Below the pieces are notes generated by a model that saw only the letters and a program-made list of their open reading frames with translations, searched no databases and was not told the origin of the DNA. From Aquabacterium sp. A7-Y (lineage in GTDB: Bacteria > Pseudomonadota > Gammaproteobacteria > Burkholderiales > Burkholderiaceae_C), in assembly GCF_026153205.1 (NCBI RefSeq), contig NZ_JAPFBW010000025.1, forward strand, positions 42,695 through 106,694: a stretch of 64,000 nt of DNA, given 5' to 3'. Positions 39,224 to 48,204 of the stretch are shown one piece after another. A program made the position numbers and the translations under genes. Positions within the stretch are counted from its first letter, which is position 1; each line of letters starts with the position of its first letter.

Positions 39224-39341
39224 CGAAATAAAACCTCTGTCGAACGGCCCGAGGGCCGGGGTTGGAACGGCCGCAACGATAGCGCCAAATCGGTTGGCCC
39301 GCGTAGCCCGGGGCCGCTCCCCTTTGGCCAGGGCCGCGGCC

Positions 39342-41765
39342 TCAGGCAGCCTCGGCCGCACCGGGCGCCTCGAGCAGGCGCTCCAAGGCATCGCTGGGCA
39401 CCGCGGGCGAGAACAGGAAACCCTGGAACTCGTCGCAGCCCGCCGCGATCAGGAAGTCACGCTGGGCCGGCGTCTCCACCCCCTCGGCAATGACCGTCAG
39501 GTGCAAGGCCTTGGCGAGTTCGACGATGGCCGTGACGATGCCCACGTCGCTCTCGTCGCCGGGCAGGCCCTTGATGAAGGAGCGGTCGATCTTGAGCTTC
39601 TCGATCGAGAAACGCTTGAGGTAACCGAGGCTGGAATAGCCGGTGCCGAAGTCGTCGATCGACAACCGCACGCCGAGCGAGGACAAGGCGCTCATCCTGA
39701 GCATCGCCTCCTCGGCATCCTGGATCAGGATGGACTCGGTCAGCTCCAGCTCCAGGGCCTGGGGCGGCAGTCCCCGGGCCGCGATGGCCGCGGCGACGCG
39801 CTCGACGAAGTCGGCCTGCTGGAACTGCAAGGCCGAGACATTGACCGAGACCACCAGCTCGCGCCCCGCGGCCCGCCAGACCGCAGCCTGGCGCACCGCT
39901 TCGTTGAGCACCCAGTCGCCCAGCACGACGATAAAACCGCTCTCCTCGGCCACCGGGATGAACTGCGCCGGCGAGACCGTGCCGAGCTCCTCGTCGTGCC
40001 AGCGGATCAAGGCCTCGGCGCCCACGATGCGGCCGTCGCCCAGGTCCAGCTGCGGCTGGTAGTGCAGCCGGAAGTCGCCGCGCACCAGCGCCTGCCGCAT
40101 CGCATGGTCGATCTTCATGCGCGACAGCAGGTCGACGTTCATCTGCGGCTGGTAGAAGCGGAAGCTGGCGCGGCCGCGCTCCTTGACGCGGAACATCGCC
40201 GCGTCGGCGTTCTTGATCAGGTCGTTGAGCGTGCCGCCGTCGTTGGGATAGAGGGCGATACCAATGCTGGCCGTCACCGTGAAGCTGTGGTCGTCCAGGG
40301 TCAGCGGCCGCGACAAGGCTTCCAGCACACGCCGCGCCGCGGCCTCGGCACCGCGGCCGTCGGCCTGGTGCACCAGCAGCACGAACTCGTCGCCGCCCAG
40401 CCGCGCCAGGGTGTCGACCTCGCGCACGCAGCCCTTGATGCGCTCGGCCACCTCGACCAGCACGCGGTCGCCGAACAGGTGGCCCAGCGAATCGTTGATG
40501 TGCTTGAAGCGGTCCAGGTCGACGAACAGCACCGCGAAGGCATGCTGGTCGCGCCGCGCCAGGGCGATCTCGAATTCCACGCGCTCGGTCAGCACCAGCC
40601 GGTTGGGCAGGCCGGTGAGCACGTCGGTGTAGGCCAGCTCCTCGATGCGACGCTTGGCCGCGAGCTTGTCCCTCAGGTCCTTGATGAAGCCGATGTAGTG
40701 CAGCGTGTGGCCCTGCTCATCGGGCAGGCGCACCAGGCTGACCTGGCAAGGCCCGCCGTGCGCATCGCCGTCGCGATGGCGGTGGATGAGCTCACCCTCC
40801 CAGTAGCCCTCGCCGTCCAGGTGCAGGCGCAGCCGGTCCATCTCGGCCCCGTCGCCCGGCTGGTGCACCAGCTCGCAGGTGTCGCGGCCCAGCAGTTCTT
40901 CGCGGCTCAGCCCGGTGAGGCGCTCGCAGCTCGGATTGACCGCAATGACCTGGTGCTTCGCGTCGGTGACGAAGATGGCGTCCAGGCTGGCCTCGAAGAC
41001 CTTGGCCGCGAGCTGCTGGCGCGATTCGGCCGCCAGGCGGTGGGTGATGTCGCGGAAGGAGTAGACCCGCCCGATGGGCTGGCCGCGGCTGTACTGCGGC
41101 AGCGTGACCCGCTCGACCACCTTGCCGCAGCGCAGCACGAGGGTGTCGCTGGCCTCCAGCAGCGGCGAGCGCTCGATCTGGCTGAGATGCTCGGCATAGG
41201 CAACGGGGTCGGCGGCCTGGTGCAGCATCCAGGCCAGCACCGCCTGGTCGTCGCGCCGCGACAGCAGGCCCACCGGCAGGTTCCACAGCTCCGCGAAGCG
41301 CCGGTTGTAGCCGCTGATCGAGCCGTCCAGGTTGAGCGCCAGCACGCCGTCGGCGGTCGACTCCAGCGTGGCGCGCAGCTCCGCGACACGCTTCTCCAGC
41401 TCGGCCTCGGCGCGCTGCTGTTCGCTGCGGTCGCGCAGGCACAGCAGGAACACCGAGCTGCCGTCGGCAAAACGCACCCGGCTGACGCGCCGCTCCACCG
41501 GCACGCTGCGACCGTCGGGACGCAGCAGCAAGGTCTCGGAGAGGATGCGGTCGGACAAGCCGGCCGCCACGTCCTCCCAGAAGGCCAGATCCTCGGGGGT
41601 CGTGGCGAGTTCCACGACGGCGCGGCCCAGCAACCAGCCAGCCGGCACGCCGAGCAGGCGGTCGGCCGCGGGGTTGGCCGCGACCACACGCAGCTGGATC
41701 GGGTCGATCAGCCACGCGGCTTCCAGCATCGCGTCGATCAGCGGTTGCACCTGCCCGGGGGTCAT
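39342..41765 (-). CDS. PAS-GGDEF-EAL cyclic-di-GMP protein
   Basis: Cytoplasmic protein of 807 residues with three PAS-type sensor domains (about 5-120, 125-245 and 250-370). A GGDEF domain with intact ARLGGDEF (about residue 457; I-site-like RxxD not obvious) follows. An EAL domain (about 550-795) carries EALIRWHDEE, NVSALQF, ESILIQD, DDFGTGYSSL and AEGVET, all expected of an active phosphodiesterase. It could therefore make, degrade or switch c-di-GMP. The start overlaps the stop of the 66-codon repeat ORF as ATGA. Confidence 0.93.
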   Translation of the reverse strand: MTPGQVQPLIDAMLEAAWLIDPIQLRVVAANPAADRLLGVPAGWLLGRAVVELATTPEDLAFWEDVAAGLSDRILSETLLLRPDGRSVPVERRVSRVRFADGSSVFLLCLRDRSEQQRAEAELEKRVAELRATLESTADGVLALNLDGSISGYNRRFAELWNLPVGLLSRRDDQAVLAWMLHQAADPVAYAEHLSQIERSPLLEASDTLVLRCGKVVERVTLPQYSRGQPIGRVYSFRDITHRLAAESRQQLAAKVFEASLDAIFVTDAKHQVIAVNPSCERLTGLSREELLGRDTCELVHQPGDGAEMDRLRLHLDGEGYWEGELIHRHRDGDAHGGPCQVSLVRLPDEQGHTLHYIGFIKDLRDKLAAKRRIEELAYTDVLTGLPNRLVLTERVEFEIALARRDQHAFAVLFVDLDRFKHINDSLGHLFGDRVLVEVAERIKGCVREVDTLARLGGDEFVLLVHQADGRGAEAAARRVLEALSRPLTLDDHSFTVTASIGIALYPNDGGTLNDLIKNADAAMFRVKERGRASFRFYQPQMNVDLLSRMKIDHAMRQALVRGDFRLHYQPQLDLGDGRIVGAEALIRWHDEELGTVSPAQFIPVAEESGFIVVLGDWVLNEAVRQAAVWRAAGRELVVSVNVSALQFQQADFVERVAAAIAARGLPPQALELELTESILIQDAEEAMLRMSALSSLGVRLSIDDFGTGYSSLGYLKRFSIEKLKIDRSFIKGLPGDESDVGIVTAIVELAKALHLTVIAEGVETPAQRDFLIAAGCDEFQGFLFSPAVPSDALERLLEAPGAAEAA

Positions 41766-41962
41766 GACCGCACCCCGCTGTCCGGGTACGGCCAGCGACC
41801 CTCCGAGAGGGTCGGGCCTTGCTTGGGGCGGCCCGGCGCGGCGGCCCGGGGGCCTGTCTGCACCCCGCTGTCCGGGTACGGCCAGCGACCCTCCGAGAGG
41901 GTCGGGCCTTGCTTGGGGCGGCCCGGCGCGGCGGCCCGGGGAGTCGGCACAGCGTGTCTCAT
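41762..41962 (-). CDS. 66-residue two-repeat ORF coupled between two c-di-GMP genes
   Basis: This frame begins with an ATG overlapping the HD-GYP stop (ATGA, 41959-41962). It ends with a TGA overlapping the start of the GGDEF-EAL gene (ATGA, 41762-41765). The product is MRHAVPT, then two copies of a 27-residue Pro/Gly/Arg-rich unit (PRAAAPGRPKQGPTLSEGRW plus PYPDSGV) with a 30-residue period. It is basic, probably disordered, with no signal or membrane helix. Translation would carry ribosomes from one gene to the next. The alternative is that the DNA is a dispersed palindromic repeat that happens to be open in this frame. No known family. Confidence 0.5.
   Translation of the reverse strand: MRHAVPTPRAAAPGRPKQGPTLSEGRWPYPDSGVQTGPRAAAPGRPKQGPTLSEGRWPYPDSGVRS
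41770..41941. repeat. Direct tandem repeat, two 82-bp copies at 90-bp period
   Basis: Copies at 41770-41851 and 41860-41941 appear identical, separated by 8 bp. Each contains the 7-bp inverted repeat GACCCTC-CGA-GAGGGTC and a GC-rich GGCCCGGCGCGGCGGCCCG block. The 90-bp period is a multiple of three, so any frame open through one copy stays open through the next. The internal palindrome resembles REP-type intergenic repeats. Confidence 0.9.
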
Positions 41963-43269
41963 GCTGCCATCCCGTCGCCGTTGATCGCGCGGATCAGGCT
42001 GCTGCGTTCGAAGAAGTAGCTCACCCGCTGGCGCGGCGCCAGGTAGTCGAAGGCGGCCGCGGTCAGTTGCGAGGGCTTGAGGCTGCGGCGGATGCCGAGC
42101 GCCGGCTGGTCTTCCAGGTTCAGCACCAGGGCCTCCTCGCGGGGAATCGACGGCTCGTGCACGATCACGCAGGGCTTGAGCGGCCGGGCCGGGCTGACCG
42201 AGGCCACCAGGGCATAGCGGTCATCGTTGAGCTGCACCACCGAGCCGGGCGGGTACACGCCCATCATCTTGATGAAACTGCCGAGGATGCCGGCGTCGAA
42301 GCGCGCCTTCATCTGCGAGAACATCAGCGACAGGGCTTCGTGGGGCGTCAAGGCCTTGGCGGCATTGCTCGGGTTGCAGAGGTTGTCGTAGCGGTTGACC
42401 AGCGCCACGATGGATGCGGCGCGCGAGATGCGCGCTCCGTTCAGGCGCTGCGGGAAACCGCTGCCGTCGGCGTGTTCGTGATGTTGCGCGATCACCAGCG
42501 CGGCGCCCAGCCCGAGCTGCATGCGCCGGGCCAGATCGACGCCGTGGGCGACGTGCTCCTGGTAGAACTGCAGCTCGGCCAGGGTCAGGTGCTCATGCCG
42601 GGTGCGCACCCGCTCCGGCAGCTCGATCTTGCCGATATCGTGCAGCAGCGCACCCAAGCCCAGCTCGGTCAGCTCCGCGGCCTGGAGGCCGCAGGCCTTG
42701 CCGAGCAGCACGGAGATGACCGTGACGTTGATCGAATGGCAGGCCGCGCGGTCGCCCGCGCTCTCGCCGAGCAGGCGGATGCAGCTGTCCTGCGCGCCGC
42801 CCACGTGTTCCACGAAACCCTCGATCAGCTGCTCGGAGGCGCGGCGTGCCCCGTCCGGGTCGCTCAACACCTGCTCGACCACCTGGCGGTGCGCCCGACC
42901 GGCCTGCGCGAACTCCCGCTCGCAGGCAGCCAGGCTGGCCTGCTGGGCGCTCAGCAGTTCGCGGCGCTGGCGGCGTGCCTCGAGGTCGGCTTCGGCGGCC
43001 GGGTCGGGCAGCGGCGCCACGCCGGCGGGGTCGGCAGAGCCGGGCAGCACCCGGCCCGGCACGGCCACGCCCGGGTCGCTGCGCTCGGGGTTCCAGCGCA
43101 CCCGGTTCAGCCCCAGCGCAGCGATCTGCTCGATCTGCTCGGCCGACACGATGCGGAAGTTGCTGCGTGCGAAGGGGTGCGCCATCCAGCCCACATCGAG
43201 ATGCACATGCATGCCGACCTGGAGCTGCTGGACGTCTATCAGTGCTAACGAGGGTTTCTTGTCTTTCAT
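41959..43269 (-). CDS. HD-GYP domain cyclic-di-GMP phosphodiesterase
   Basis: Protein of 436 residues. An N-terminal DUF3391 domain (DVQQLQVGMHVHLDVGWMAH) precedes an HD-GYP domain with HDIGKIELP (about 209) and HHEHADGSGFP (about 262). The canonical GYP is GFP here, a common variant. The C-terminal extension has YPPGSVVQLNDDRYALV, usual in these proteins. It is predicted to hydrolyse c-di-GMP to GMP. It is the first gene of an overlapping set with the 66-codon ORF and the PAS-GGDEF-EAL gene. Confidence 0.93.
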   Translation of the reverse strand: MKDKKPSLALIDVQQLQVGMHVHLDVGWMAHPFARSNFRIVSAEQIEQIAALGLNRVRWNPERSDPGVAVPGRVLPGSADPAGVAPLPDPAAEADLEARRQRRELLSAQQASLAACEREFAQAGRAHRQVVEQVLSDPDGARRASEQLIEGFVEHVGGAQDSCIRLLGESAGDRAACHSINVTVISVLLGKACGLQAAELTELGLGALLHDIGKIELPERVRTRHEHLTLAELQFYQEHVAHGVDLARRMQLGLGAALVIAQHHEHADGSGFPQRLNGARISRAASIVALVNRYDNLCNPSNAAKALTPHEALSLMFSQMKARFDAGILGSFIKMMGVYPPGSVVQLNDDRYALVASVSPARPLKPCVIVHEPSIPREEALVLNLEDQPALGIRRSLKPSQLTAAAFDYLAPRQRVSYFFERSSLIRAINGDGMAA

Positions 43270-43726
43270 TATTCCCGGGGGCCGACCATCGAAGGGGTCC
43301 GGCTCTCAGGGTTTCGGCCGCTGTAACCAAAACTTAAGCCGACTCCAGCGAGGCGCGGATCGCTGGCCGAGAAAAAGGTTTCGCCGGCAGGGCCGCAGAA
43401 GATGTGCTGCATGCTGGCGGCCAGCGCGACCGCGTAGCCGCCGGTGTCCCGCTGCACGCCCTTGGGCTTGCCGGTGGTGCCGCCGGTGTAGAGCGTGTAA
43501 CTCGGATGGGTGGCCTCGACCCACTCGCACGGCACCCGGGTCTGCGAGTGCCGCTCGCGCAGCGGTGCGTGGTCGAGGTCGCGCCCGGTCACGCGCTCCA
43601 TCGGCGCCAGGCCGCGGTCCACCAGCAGCACCCCTCGGGCTGGTGATGCGCCAGTCTCAAGGCCTCGTCGAGCAGCGGCTTGTAGGGCAGCACCGCGCCG
43701 GCGCGGCTGCCGGCGTCGGCGGCCAC
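43269..43726 (-). pseudogene. prpE: Internal fragment of propionyl-CoA synthetase (prpE), degraded
   Basis: Minus-strand reading from 43726 gives VAADAGSRAGAVLPYKPLLDEALRLAHHQPE. After a one-base shift near 43635 it gives VLLVDRGLAPM. Then follow the AMP-binding motif YTGGTTGKPKGVQRDTGGY, AVALAASMQHIF and AGETFFSASD. These match the middle of PrpE-type acyl-CoA synthetases in order. Similarity stops abruptly at about 43359; the frame runs on with unrelated sequence to a stop overlapping the HD-GYP start. The normal protein is about 630 residues, so only about a fifth remains, bounded on both sides. It cannot be functional. Confidence 0.8.
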
Positions 43727-44056
43727 AGGACAGCTCGCGCGCCGAGATCGGAGGGGCCCACGTAGAGCGAGAAACTCCCGGTGACCGCAGCTGCCGCGTT
43801 GATTCCGGTCAGCAGCCAGTTCCTGGATCGGGGAAAGGGAAGCCGAGCTAACGGCTCAGCCGTCCCGCGCAGGAGAAGGCGGTCGAAAAACCTCCCGCAA
43901 CCTGCCGTTCTCCCAAAGCACCGCCTGGTACTGTTCCGCGCATTCGTAGCGGTTCCACACGAATGAACCGATGAGAACCTGCCCCTTGTTATTGATGTCC
44001 ACCCCCCAACTTCTACCGTCACACGGGGCATCACGGTCCCTCGCCAGAGGGATCCG
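43727..44056 (-). pseudogene. Remnant of a HAF-repeat protein gene
   Basis: Minus-strand reading gives SWGVDINNKGQVLIGSFVW, then NRYECAEQYQAVLWENGRLR. After a frameshift near 43870 it gives NWLLTGINAAAAVTGSFSL and ARAVLW. The pattern of IN-x-x-G-x-V-x-G followed by AVLW/AFLW is that of HAF extracellular repeats. It lacks a start and has stops in each single frame. Its end abuts the prpE fragment within a codon or two of VLW, marking a recombination junction. It lies head-to-head with the intact HAF gene. The interval 44057-44189 shows nothing further recognisable. Confidence 0.6.
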
Positions 44057-44189
44057 AGCTGGTCGACCTGGCGACCCGCGGGGCGATATCGAGCCCGATC
44101 GGCCAGGCGGGAGGCAGATCCGGCGTTAGAAACCGGCGCGTCGGATGAGTAGCTTTGATGAGGGCCATCTCCCATCAAAGGATTCCGCC

Positions 44190-45443
44190 ATGACCAGACC
44201 ACGTCAGCAGGCTGTGCGCCGATATCTCGTTGCCGTCGTCGCGGCGCTCCTCGCACTGAACGCGCAAGCCGAGCCCAACTACCGCATCGTTGTGCTCGAT
44301 CTTGTGCCGTCCCCTTTCGACGACATCGTCCGCGCCGTGGATCTCAACGATCACGGGCAGGTTGTGGGCTATACCGTGGAGGTTCCCGACGGCTCCACTG
44401 CTGTTTCATGGGGTCGCGACGGTCGGGCGCAAGCGCTTCCACATCTGCCCTTTCCCGGCTGGGAACAACGGGCCTTCGGCATCAACCAGCGAGGCCAGAT
44501 CGTTGGCTTTGACGAGACGTATCGCGCCAATCGCGAGGAGTACCCGACAGGGCGCAGCTGCGTCCTTTGGACGGTTGGCGGAGGCGTCAAAGTGTTGCGG
44601 GGTCTCGGGGAGGCTTATGCCATCAACGACCATGGCGATGTGGTCGGGTCGAGCCGCGGCAGGGCAGCGCTTCTGGACCACAGGGGCGGCGTGCGTGACC
44701 TGGGCTCCTTGCCGACCTACCCGCAGGGCTGGGGCCAGGCGAGTGCCATCAACAACGCCAGGCAAGTGGTGGGCTTCGCAGAAGCGATGGCACTTCCTGA
44801 GGGGACGGTGGCTCACGCATTCTTCTGGAGTGAGGCCACCGGCATGCAGGATCTCGGCGCTCGGCTGGGGCCGCCGAACATGAGCAGTTATGCCAACGCG
44901 ATCAACGAGCGGGGTCAAGTGGTAGGGACAAGCTACTCAGGCGATGGACGGAGCCAAGCCTTCGTATGGAGTGAACAAGATGGACTGCTGCGCCTGGGTG
45001 GCCCCCGCGACGCAATGAGCGCCGCCAACGACATCAACAATGCGGGTGTGGTGGCTGGAAGCGTCAACGACGAGGCTGTCTTGTGGTCACGCAGCAGCGG
45101 CCTGCAAAAGCTCATCGACCTGGTTGACCCGGCCGACCCGCTGAGACAGAGAATCCAGCTGCGGGCGGCCGATGCGATCAACAACCTCGGCGAGGTCACG
45201 GCCACGGCCACCCTGCCGGACAGCGACGATTGGGCCTTTTGGCCGCGTGCGGTGCTGTTGATCCCCCACATGCCGCAGGGCGCGGCCGTGCGGGCAGGAC
45301 AGGAATCGGGGTCTACGCGGGCGCCGCCTGCTCGGTCCGATCCGCCCGACGGGCAAGGCCGCCGCACGGCGGATGTCGGGAGGGCCGATGCGGCCGAGCT
45401 CTCTGCCCGGCCAGCGCTTCGTTCGCTCTCGGCCGACCGCTGA
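44190..45443 (+). CDS. HAF-repeat exported protein
   Basis: Protein of 417 residues with an N-terminal signal peptide (YLVAVVAALLALNAQAEPNY). About seven HAF-type repeats follow (AVDLNDHGQVVGYTVE, AFGINQRGQIVGFDE, AYAINDHGDVVGSS, ASAINNARQVVGFAE, ANAINERGQVVGTSY). HAF repeats are thought to form a beta-propeller-like fold of unknown role. The last 60 or so residues are Arg/Pro/Asp-rich and may be an extension past a lost stop. GC content and codon use are lower than in neighbouring genes, suggesting acquisition. Confidence 0.75.
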   Translation: MTRPRQQAVRRYLVAVVAALLALNAQAEPNYRIVVLDLVPSPFDDIVRAVDLNDHGQVVGYTVEVPDGSTAVSWGRDGRAQALPHLPFPGWEQRAFGINQRGQIVGFDETYRANREEYPTGRSCVLWTVGGGVKVLRGLGEAYAINDHGDVVGSSRGRAALLDHRGGVRDLGSLPTYPQGWGQASAINNARQVVGFAEAMALPEGTVAHAFFWSEATGMQDLGARLGPPNMSSYANAINERGQVVGTSYSGDGRSQAFVWSEQDGLLRLGGPRDAMSAANDINNAGVVAGSVNDEAVLWSRSSGLQKLIDLVDPADPLRQRIQLRAADAINNLGEVTATATLPDSDDWAFWPRAVLLIPHMPQGAAVRAGQESGSTRAPPARSDPPDGQGRRTADVGRADAAELSARPALRSLSADR

Positions 45444-45591
45444 ACCCCGGCAAGGGCGCCGCTCGTCGCGCATTCAGCAATGACAGGATCCTTTGAACAC
45501 CACCCTCTCGAGCGTCCCCTGCACGAAGGTGCCTCGGATGCGGGACAACCCCGATTCCGCTGACTATGGACCCAGGCAAATTCTTAAGCTG

Positions 45592-45620
45592 TTGAAATAT
45601 CTGTGCTAACTCCTTGTATT
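45592..45620 (+). promoter_or_regulatory. Candidate promoter for the NlpC/P60 gene
   Basis: TTGAAA (45592-45597) and TGTATT (45615-45620) are separated by 17 bp in an AT-rich stretch about 50 bp before the start codon. A second pair, TTGACT (45636) and TAAGGT (45659), also has 17-bp spacing, but its -10 would overlap the AAGGT Shine-Dalgarno element. Prediction by eye only. Confidence 0.35.
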
Positions 45621-45671
45621 TGCGGAACATTTTGGTTGACTCTCGACTTTCTGTGACTTAAGGTCGCGGCC

Positions 45672-46346
45672 ATGCTGTTTTTGACCTGCCTCCGCCGCAC
45701 CCGCTGGGCCGTTTCAGTCCTCGCGCTCGTCAGCGCGCCGGTGCTGGCCAGCCCCGAGGCGGCCGACCCGGTCAGCCACTTCCTCCACGAAAAAGGCCTG
45801 GTGCAGGCCAGCCACGCTGGGGCGCCCGGCGCGCCCGTCTCCGACGAAGACAAGAAGGGCCTGATGGCCCAGGTGCGCGACACCGCGTCCGGCATGGTGC
45901 TGACCGCGATGAACTTCCTCGGCGTGCCCTACCGCCGGGGTGGCGAGTCGGCCGAGGAAGGTTTCGACTGCAGCGGCTTCACGCGCCACATCTTCGAACG
46001 CAGCCTGGGCCTGGTGCTGCCGCGCCGCGCCGACGACCAGGCCAGGGCGCCCGGCCTGATCAAGATCTCGCGCGAGGACCTGAAACCCGGCGACCTGGTG
46101 TTTTTCAACACGCTGCGCGCCACCTTCTCGCACGTCGGCATCTACATCGGCGAAGGCAAGTTCATCCACTCGCCGCGCAGCGGCGCGACGGTGCGCATCG
46201 AGGACATGCGCATCGCCTACTGGACCAAGCGCTTCACCGGCGCACGCCGCCCCAGCGCGCTCGACCCGAGCGCCGCGCAGGCCGCCGGCGCCACGCTGCC
46301 GACCGGCGCCGCGATGGCGCCCTACCCCGAAATGCGCCAGCCCTGA
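45672..46346 (+). CDS. NlpC/P60 family cell-wall endopeptidase
   Basis: Exported protein of 224 residues. A signal peptide (residues 1-26, WAVSVLALVSAPVLA) is followed by a short linker and an NlpC/P60 domain. The catalytic Cys100 is in EGFDCSGFTRH, His154 in TFSHVGIYIGEG, and a polar third residue around FIHSP. It probably cleaves peptidoglycan stem peptides. The C-terminal 35 or so residues are low complexity. An AAGGT ribosome-binding site precedes the ATG. It is followed by moaA after about 90 bp, probably unrelated in function. Confidence 0.9.
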   Translation: MLFLTCLRRTRWAVSVLALVSAPVLASPEAADPVSHFLHEKGLVQASHAGAPGAPVSDEDKKGLMAQVRDTASGMVLTAMNFLGVPYRRGGESAEEGFDCSGFTRHIFERSLGLVLPRRADDQARAPGLIKISREDLKPGDLVFFNTLRATFSHVGIYIGEGKFIHSPRSGATVRIEDMRIAYWTKRFTGARRPSALDPSAAQAAGATLPTGAAMAPYPEMRQP

Positions 46347-46436
46347 AGCCGGTCGCGGGCGCCGAGGCGCCTCGGGGCTCAGGGTTTGTGCAGATGGACT
46401 TACCCCGTCGGTCGCGGTTGACGGCACAATGCCCGC

Positions 46437-47552
46437 ATGGGCGAAAAAGTCATTCCGCTGGCCGACCACCGCTACCGCGCCGCGGCGCCGCAGGTGCCGT
46501 CACGGCCCGAGGCGCCGGTGGGCCTGCTGTCCGACCGACGCGGCCGCCCGCTGCGCGACCTGCGCATCTCGGTCACCGACCGCTGCAACTTCCGCTGCAG
46601 CTACTGCATGCCGAAGGAGATCTTCGACAAGCACTACAGCTTCCTGCCGCACAGTTCCCTGCTCAGCTTCGAGGAGCTGACGCGCCTGGCGCGCCTGTTC
46701 GTCGCGCACGGCGTCGAGAAAATCCGCCTCACCGGCGGTGAGCCGTTGCTCCGGAAGGACCTGGAGCGCCTGGTCGGCATGCTGGCCGAGCTGCGCACCC
46801 CGGACGGCCAGGCGCTGGACCTGACCCTGACCACCAACGGCTCGCTGCTGGAGCGCAAGGCGCAGGCGCTGAAGCACGCGGGGCTGCAACGCATCACGGT
46901 CAGCCTCGACGCGCTGGACGATACGGTCTTCCGGCGCATGAACGACGCCGACTTCCCGGTCGCCGACGTGCTGCGCGGCATCGAGGCAGCGCAGCGTGTC
47001 GGGCTGGGACCGATCAAGGTCAACATGGTCGTCAAGCGGGGCACCAACGAGCAGGAGATCCTGCCGATGGCGCGCCATTTCCGGGGCAGCGGCGTGGTGC
47101 TGCGTTTCATCGAGTACATGGACGTCGGCGCCTCCAACGGCTGGCGCATGGACGAGGTGCTGCCGTCAGCCGAGGTGGTCCGGCGCCTGGACCAGGCCTT
47201 CGGCCTCGAGCCGCTGGAGGCCGCCCGCCCGGGCGAGACCGCGCAGCGCTGGCGCTGGCGCGACGGCAGCGGCGAGATCGGTGTCATCTCCAGCGTCACC
47301 CAGGCCTTCTGCAGCGACTGCAACCGGGCCCGGCTGTCCACCGAGGGCAAGCTGTTCCTGTGCCTGTTCGCCCACCAGGGACACGACCTGCGCGCCCTGC
47401 TGCGCGGCGGCTGCAGCGATGCCCAGATCGCCGGCGCGATCGGCCAGATCTGGCAAGGCCGCGACGACCGCTACTCCGAGCTGCGCGGCGCCCAGGCCGA
47501 TGCCGAGCTGCCGCCGGGCCCGCGGGTCGAGATGCACTACATCGGAGGCTGA
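46437..47552 (+). CDS. moaA: GTP 3',8-cyclase MoaA
   Basis: Radical-SAM enzyme of 371 residues for the first step of molybdenum-cofactor synthesis. The N-terminal cluster is in [12 protein letters not shown] (C50, C54, C57). The C-terminal cluster is in [20 protein letters not shown], and the family [12 protein letters not shown] is present. The usual GG at the extreme C-terminus is there (YIGG). mobA starts 1 nt after the stop. First gene of moaA-mobA-GNAT-moeA. Confidence 0.97.
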   Translation: MGEKVIPLADHRYRAAAPQVPSRPEAPVGLLSDRRGRPLRDLRISVTDRCNFRCSYCMPKEIFDKHYSFLPHSSLLSFEELTRLARLFVAHGVEKIRLTGGEPLLRKDLERLVGMLAELRTPDGQALDLTLTTNGSLLERKAQALKHAGLQRITVSLDALDDTVFRRMNDADFPVADVLRGIEAAQRVGLGPIKVNMVVKRGTNEQEILPMARHFRGSGVVLRFIEYMDVGASNGWRMDEVLPSAEVVRRLDQAFGLEPLEAARPGETAQRWRWRDGSGEIGVISSVTQAFCSDCNRARLSTEGKLFLCLFAHQGHDLRALLRGGCSDAQIAGAIGQIWQGRDDRYSELRGAQADAELPPGPRVEMHYIGG

Positions 47553-47553
47553 G

Positions 47554-48204
47554 ATGCAGGAGCGCCGGTCTTCCCCCTTGCCGCGGACCAACGAGCCGCC
47601 GCCGGCCCAGGGTGTGATCCGGCGCGAGGACGTCACCGGCCTGGTGCTGGCCGGCGGCCAGGGCCGGCGCATGGGCGGGGTCGACAAGGGTCTGCAGCCG
47701 TTCCGCGGCGAGCCGCTGGTGCGGCATGCGCTGCGCCGGCTGGCGCCGCAGACCGGCGCCCTGATGATCAGCGCGAACCGGCACCTGGAGCGCTACCGCG
47801 GCTTCGGGGTCCCGGTGCACGAGGACAGCCTGCCCGGCCATGCCGGACCCCTCGCCGGTTTCCTCAGCGGGCTGCGGCACTGCCGCACGCCCTATCTCGC
47901 CACCGTGCCTTGCGACAGTCCCGGCTTTCCCGCCGACCTGGTGGCCCGGCTGGCGCGGGCCCTGGAACCCGGCGACGCCGATCTCGCCATCGCCTCCTGC
48001 GGCGAGCGGCGCCAGCCGGTGTTCTGCCTGATGAAGACCCGCACGCTGGACAGCCTGATGGGCTTCCTCGAGGGCGGCGGGCGCAGAATTGAACAGTGGT
48101 GCTTCGAGCACGGTTGTGTTGAAGTCCCCTTCGACGAGAAAGCGGCCTTTTCCAATGCCAACACCCTGGAAGAACTCCAAGAGCTCGAGAGAGCCTGTGT
48201 TTGA
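47554..48204 (+). CDS. mobA: Molybdenum cofactor guanylyltransferase MobA
   Basis: Protein of 216 residues with the nucleotidyltransferase signature LVLAGGQGRRMGGVDKGLQP, the ISANRHLERY region and TVPCDSPGFP. It attaches GMP to molybdopterin to make the bis-MGD cofactor of enzymes such as nitrate reductase. It starts 1 nt after moaA and its end overlaps the acetyltransferase start by 8 nt. About 25 extra residues precede the conserved domain. Confidence 0.95.
   Translation: MQERRSSPLPRTNEPPPAQGVIRREDVTGLVLAGGQGRRMGGVDKGLQPFRGEPLVRHALRRLAPQTGALMISANRHLERYRGFGVPVHEDSLPGHAGPLAGFLSGLRHCRTPYLATVPCDSPGFPADLVARLARALEPGDADLAIASCGERRQPVFCLMKTRTLDSLMGFLEGGGRRIEQWCFEHGCVEVPFDEKAAFSNANTLEELQELERACV

Noticed and set aside
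46347..46436. Moco riboswitch before moaA
   Set aside because: The 90-bp leader is too short and shows no matching multi-stem structure by eye.
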